Part shown: positions 16,991-21,081 of the stretch, piece after piece
Layout: each line of letters starts with the position of its first letter
Numbering within the stretch: position 1 is the first letter of the stretch
Source: Bremia lactucae
Taxonomy: Eukaryota; Oomycota; Peronosporomycetes; Peronosporales; Peronosporaceae
NCBI RefSeq assembly: GCF_004359215.1
Contig: NC_090624.1
Coordinates: forward strand, 2,778,244 to 2,799,324
Length of the DNA stretch: 21,081 nucleotides
Direction of reading: 5' to 3'
Notes under the pieces: model-generated
The model's database searches: none
The model's input: only the letters and a program-made list of their open reading frames with translations
What the model was told of the DNA's origin: nothing
Program-made: the position numbers and the translations under genes

Positions 16991-17266
16991 TCATAGTGGT
17001 AATTTATTTGCTACTATAAATTTTAATGGTGATGAGATCAACCTCATCACCTGGGGCAGTAACACACAATGTTTGTGAGTAAGGAGCAATTTTTTCAAAA
17101 GGCCTGCAAATTCTTTTGCGTTGCTGGATCAGTAGGGCGCTCCATACCTACTGATCCTGACCCTTTTTTAAAGATCCTCCCCCTTATTGCGAGTTCGCAA
17201 CAGCGTCGGATCCGCATCCTCCGCCGTTCCTAGCGGGGGGGGGCGATTGTTTAGCTTAGTGTTTCT
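16991..17266. other. Spacer with strong hairpins and a G-run
   Basis: No coding signal. It contains GGTGATGAG ... CTCATCACC (17028-17051, 9-bp stem, 6-nt loop), GGATCAGTAGG ... CCTACTGATCC (17126-17157, 11-bp stem, 10-nt loop) and a run of nine G at 17235-17243. It is the junction between the plus-strand LTR C element and the minus-strand A2 element. Confidence 0.7.
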
Positions 17267-18182
17267 AGCACTGGGCGTGGGCACTACACGCTTGTCCGTC
17301 TTTTAACAACAGTTGTATTTTACAATTGCATGTAACTTGAAGAGCGAGGGTTCTCGCTCTCTACATACGAGGCCTATGGGGTTTGGACCAACGTTTTCTT
17401 ATTGTCTCGAAGGACGATAAGCACCCGAGTGATCAAAAGCCTGTTTCAGCGAAAGTCTTTCTTTTCCGCTACAGCGATAGCTTGATCTAGCGTCTCTTAT
17501 CTGAGCTGGAGCAGGTGGGTCTTGCCACGACCATCTGCAAGACCCTTGACGAAAATAGTTGTCTGTGTTTGCTTCTCAATTAGATGAATATCGATAAAAA
17601 CTCCTCAGTATAATGTATGCTGAGCAGTGTTGTGATGGTCTCGCTTCCCTGTTTCAAATCTAGGATCTCTACTCGAGCCCTAAATTCGACACAAGTCGGC
17701 TCAAAGGTATGACTGAGCCGAATTTTAAAGACCTCATGCGACTTAACATATATAAGTCGTTAGTCTTTAGCCGTAAGGCCCAAGATTTGGCACCTCGGTC
17801 CAAGTTGGACATGCCAAACTTTACTTTCTTCTTATCGTAATCGATGTGGCGAGCTTCAATCGCATCTTCTAATTCGACGAAATATCCTCGTAAGGAATTT
17901 TCTTCGACTGCCTTTAAGTTTGAGATTTCAATCTTTAAGTTTTCGGGTCGACGCGAAAGCGTCTTCCCGCTAGCAGGATACAAATGCTGCTCTATAAACA
18001 GTTCCAACTTTTGGTCATCCTGTTCTTTGAACACCTTCGCGTGTTGAAAGCCATGATGGTGAAGCAAGGCTACTTTTTTCTAGCTCTTGAGGGACTTGAA
18101 AGCTCCCTTCTTCTTCGTCCAACATGTCAATTTCGGATGGAACGTGCGTGGGCTGTTGAACGGACTACGGAGTACTACCAGA
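17267..18182 (-). pseudogene. Gypsy gag relic, copy 2 (minus strand)
   Basis: Near-identical to 6467-7376. The minus frame 18067-17669 (132 codons) is longer than in copy 1 because no frame break occurs at the WALRLKTNDLY stretch. It contains the same capsid block LKIEISNLKAVEENSLRGYFVELEDAIEARH and NLDRGAKSWALRLKTND. The downstream GLADGRGKTHL-equivalent block (about 17450-17640) is in another frame. The region immediately upstream, next to the LTR at 18182, begins TCTGGTAGTACTCC on the minus strand. That could be a degenerate tRNA primer site (TGGTA start), one or two bases from the LTR. Confidence 0.75.
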
Positions 18183-18633
18183 TTTAACGGAGCACCTTTT
18201 GCTAGCACTGTTAACAGTACTAGTCAACCTACACTGATTACACTGACGGTGAGGTGTCTCGACTACTTCACGTTCACGACGTGCAGAGGAAGGTTCTAGG
18301 TAGCTAAGTTGGATTAGCTACCAAAGGTACAATCTTAGGCATTAGAGTAGGGAAAATGTAAAACTGTATTGATAGATTAAGTTCCTACGTAACGATCTTC
18401 TATTTACTGCAGACTTTATTATATTGATAACAAACGATGTGCGGCGCCTACTTGCGCACCGCACAATCGGTTCGTATGACGATTGGCACTTACTTCAAAG
18501 TTGAATCAACCAATCAACAGAATTATTACCTGTTGCGTCAATATTACAAATTTGGTATAAATTCATACTTCTGTATTATTTCCTGTCATAAGACATAATA
18601 TTTGGAAACAATATTAATGGCACACCTGTTACA
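18183..18633 (-). repeat. LTR A2 (complete)
   Basis: A 451-bp LTR in minus orientation. On the plus strand it begins TTTAACGGAGCACC and ends GGCACACCTGTTACA. It matches 19848-20302 (LTR A3) along its full length and 7377-7574 (A1) in part. The minus-strand 5' end is TGTAACAGGTG. The 3' end has decayed from the expected TTACA to TTAAA. It is followed in the minus direction by gag, which identifies it as a 5' LTR. Confidence 0.85.
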
Positions 18634-19847
18634 CATACAACGCCAGTGTAGCGCATATAATCAGCATCTGAGCCCGATGAAGAGCCTGTAAGATTAAAGC
18701 ATTGTAATTATATGCCGTTGGTCAGATCAGGTAAAAATTGCTTCTCACTTCCAGTGTAGCGCATATAATCGGCATCTGAGCCCGATGAAGGGCCTGTAAG
18801 ATTACAGCAATGTAATTCTATGCCGTTGGCCAGATCAGGTAGAAAATAGCTTATCTGTTCCTCACTTTCATAGTGGAGCAAGAACTTAGCCGGTATAATA
18901 TTGAAACAAAAATAATCAGCAACTAATGCATCACACCTTAAACGTTTCATATTATCGCAAAAAATACCTTCTTACTAAAGGTGCTTGGAATCCAATATCG
19001 CATTCTATCTTGCGATTGTACTGCGTAACCTGCTTATGAACCTTCCTTTTCTAGATACGTTGGCGACGAGAGTCACAGCCTCTATATTTTCCGGAATAAG
19101 ATTGGAGAAGACGCCACAATCCTCTTTTAAACCACAAATTTTCTCATATTGATTTTCCTGCAACTGGGTACCTAGTGCATCAGCCTCGTCATGTTTCGTT
19201 AGTGCGCGACGCATTATACGTCCCTTGCGTAATGATCTACTAAGCCAAAGGTTGAAACAACTGCTTTTAAATCCCTTCTACAAACTCTGAGTGGACGCAA
19301 CTTTGCAATCGCTTAGCTTCCGTTATTCGCTTAGCACGCACGTACCTTTGCATCATGCTACGATACAAAAAATTGCCAGTCTTGATATTGGAACGAGCAA
19401 AAGTCCCTTTTGAAAAACTTGCGCTGAACAAGACGATTGGCATCACCGTAGACCGCAAGCATCGAGCTCTGTGTAATCAAAGACGGTTGGAATTCTTTTT
19501 CGAACGTCATCTCGTGAATGCTCCTCAGCGCGTCGGATGTTATATGTATGGATTTTGCTAAAGTCTTTCACGTCTCTTGGAGTTAGCTAGACAAATAACA
19601 ATTTCTTTGCTGTCCGCAAACAGCATGTCATTCTCCGTATCACAGACCTTTTAAGTCTTCGTTCAGCCCTTGTCACGTCCGTTGACTTTCATTTGTGCCA
19701 AAGACTCGAGCTTAGCTGACGGCTCTTGACATTGTTAAGCTTCTTCATAGCAGTTGGCGCTAGCAATTTTTAACGAGATTATACCAACATCATATACTTT
19801 TTTTCGTCATATCCAAATTTTGATTCTTGTCATGTCATGCGAGCAAA
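18634..19847 (-). repeat. Repeat X, copy 2 (complete), with tandem 36-codon repeat
   Basis: This 1214-bp unit lies between LTR A2 and LTR A3. The left quarter (18645-18870) contains two tandem 108-bp units, in frame on the minus strand, each encoding about LPDLANGIELHCCNLTG followed by a Ser/Gly/Asp-rich SDADYMRYTG. In this copy the second unit has a stop after LTNGI (18708), caused by one base difference from copy 3. The remainder matches copy 1. It has the same minus-strand frame with NLIPENIEAVTLVANVSRKG (19214-19005) and RYVRAKRITEAKRL (19458-19267). The sequence next to the LTR lacks a polypurine tract, which argues against X being an ordinary retroelement interior. Confidence 0.8.
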
Positions 19848-20302
19848 TTTAACGGAGCACCTTTTGCTAGCACTGTTAACAGTATTAGTCAACCTACACT
19901 GATTACACTGAAGGTGAGGTGTCTCGACTACTTCACATTCACGACGTGCAGAGGAAGGTTCTAAGTAGCTAAATTTGGATTAGCTACCAAAGGTAAAATC
20001 TTAGGCTTTAGAGTAGGGAAAATATAAAACTGTATTGATAGATTAAGTTCCTACGTAACGATCTTCTATTTACTGCAGACTTTATTATATTGATAACAAA
20101 CGATGTGCGGCGCCTACTTGCGCACCGCACAAAATCGGTTCGTATGACGATTGGCACTTACTTCAAAGTTGAATCAACCAATCAACAGAATTATTACCTG
20201 TTGCGTCAATATTACAGAATTTGGTATAAATTCATACTTCTTTATTATTTCCTGTCATAAGACATAATATTTGGAAACAATATTAATGGCACACCTGTTA
20301 CA
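19848..20302 (-). repeat. LTR A3 (complete)
   Basis: A 455-bp near-copy of LTR A2, same orientation, exactly 1665 bp further right. The junction to the X sequence on its right (TTACA then AATACAACGCC) is the same as in copy 2 (TTACA then CATACAACGCC), so LTR and X were duplicated together rather than inserted independently. Confidence 0.85.
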
Positions 20303-20619
20303 AATACAACGCCAGTGTAGCGCATATAATCAGCATCTGAGCCCGATGAAGAGCCTGTAAGATTAAAGCATTGTAATTGTATGCCGTTGGTCAGATCAGG
20401 TAAAAATTGCTTCTCACTTCCAGTGTAGCGCATATAATCGGCATCTGAGCCCGATGAAGGGCCTGTAAGATTACAGCAATGTAATTCTATGCCGTTGGCC
20501 AGATCGGGTAGAAAATAGCTCATCTGCTCCTCACTTCCACAGTGGAGCAAGAACTTAGCCGGTATAATATTGAAACAAAAATAATCAGCAACTAATGCAT
20601 CACACCTTAAACGTTCCAT
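20245..20619 (-). CDS. Unrecognised ORF with two 36-residue repeats (repeat X copy 3)
   Basis: A 124-codon minus-strand frame from an ATG at 20617-20619. It begins MERLRCDALVADYFCFNIIPAKFLLHCG, carries two repeats (LPDLANGIELHCCNLTGPSS... and LPDLTNGIQLQCFNLTGSSS..., each ending GSDADYMRYTG) and then reads into LTR A3 before stopping at 20245. In copy 2 the same gene is stopped inside the second repeat; in copy 1 this part was lost. The repeat is Cys-containing and in frame. Expression is unknown and it may be a fragment. I assign no function. Confidence 0.4.
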   Translation of the reverse strand: MERLRCDALVADYFCFNIIPAKFLLHCGSEEQMSYFLPDLANGIELHCCNLTGPSSGSDADYMRYTGSEKQFLPDLTNGIQLQCFNLTGSSSGSDADYMRYTGVVFVTGVPLILFPNIMSYDRK

Positions 20620-21081
20620 ATTATCGCAAAAAATACCTTCTTACTAAAGGTGCTTGGAATCCAATATCGCATTCTATCTTGCGATTGTACTGCGTAACCT
20701 GCTTATGAACCTTCTTTTTCTAGATACGTTGGCGACGAGAGTCACAGCCTCTATATTTTCCGGAATAAGATTGGAGAAGACGCCATAATCCTCATTTAAA
20801 CAACAAATTTTCTCATATTGATTTTCCTGCAACTGGATACCTAGTGCATCAGCCTCGTCATGTTTCGTTAGTGCGCGACGCATATACGTCCCTCGCGTAA
20901 TGATCTACTAAGCCAAAGGTTGAAACAACTGCTTTTAAATCCCTTCGACAAACTCTGAGTGGACGCAACTTTGCAATCGCTTAGCTTCCGTTATTCGCTT
21001 AGCACGCACGTACCTTTGCATCATGCTACGATACAAAAATTTGCCAGTCTTGATATTGGAACGAGCAAAAGTCCCTTTTGA
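20303..21081 (-). repeat. Repeat X, copy 3 (partial, runs off right edge)
   Basis: Continues the 1665-bp LTR A-X tandem. It holds the 36-codon repeat ORF and the minus frame 20883-20674 (MRRALTKHDEADALGIQ ... NLIPENIEAVTLVANVSRKR). It differs from copies 1 and 2 by scattered substitutions and a one-base deletion near 20883 (CATATACG against CATTATACG). The end of the unit would lie about 435 bp beyond the window. Confidence 0.82.

Noticed and set aside
18634..19847. Ordinary LTR retrotransposon formed by LTR A2, X and LTR A3
   Set aside because: No polypurine tract precedes LTR A2 on the minus strand, X has no gag/pol, and X copy 1 continues into unique sequence. Tandem duplication explains it better.
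1..21081. CRISPR array, based on many palindromes and repeats
   Set aside because: The hairpins differ in sequence from one another, there are no constant repeats with equal spacers and no cas genes, and the genome is eukaryotic.

Overview
This window looks like a transposon-rich, effector-associated stretch of an oomycete genome (Peronosporales-type, i.e. Phytophthora or downy mildew relatives). The evidence is a Crinkler (CRN)-type effector gene with a CRN-like N-terminal header, P-loop NTPase and REase-like C-terminus. It is surrounded by decayed Ty3/Gypsy and Ty1/Copia elements of the type common in oomycetes, plus eukaryotic host-gene relics (an RPA2 pseudogene). No prokaryotic gene organisation is visible. 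The genus cannot be fixed by eye.

Layout. 1-276 (-): a Gypsy reverse-transcriptase fragment with an open frame. 277-1631 (+): a Copia polyprotein fragment (GAG-pre-integrase, integrase, linker) with two nonsense codons. About 1680-5000 (+): a heavily decayed Gypsy pol (RT, RNase H, integrase, chromodomain). About 5560-6460 (+): a probable Gypsy LTR followed by a gag relic. 6467-7376 (-): a second gag relic followed, in the minus direction upstream, by a truncated LTR ('A1'). 7575-9157: two 450-bp LTRs ('B') in inverted orientation around a 679-bp spacer that holds an unrecognised ORF. 9158-10118: a low-copy repeat called X here. 10246-12026 (+): the CRN gene in two overlapping frames. 12417-12985 (-): an unrecognised membrane-protein ORF. 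13156-13944 (-): an RPA2 pseudogene. 14083-14141: an LTR end. 14142-15834: mostly featureless. 15835-16990 (+): an LTR ('C') and gag relic. 17267-18633 (-): a second copy of gag plus complete LTR A2. 18634-21081: X, LTR A3, X again, running off the end.

How it fits together. The block gag-LTR A-X at 6467-10118 is repeated colinearly at 17267-19847. LTR A-X is then repeated in tandem (period 1665 bp) into the right edge. In the left copy, 505 bp of LTR A/X are replaced by the 1583-bp inverted-LTR structure. The CRN gene lies 127 bp downstream of the left X copy, so this is a duplication-prone effector locus.

The least explained signal is that the transposon-derived segments, including coding-conserved ones, are crowded with perfect short hairpins (6-12 bp stems, loops mostly 3-10 nt) about every 30-45 bp. 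They are much sparser in the CRN gene. Almost every coding segment carries stops or frameshifts. Only the 514-codon CRN frame and the Gypsy RT fragment at 1-272 are long clean frames.
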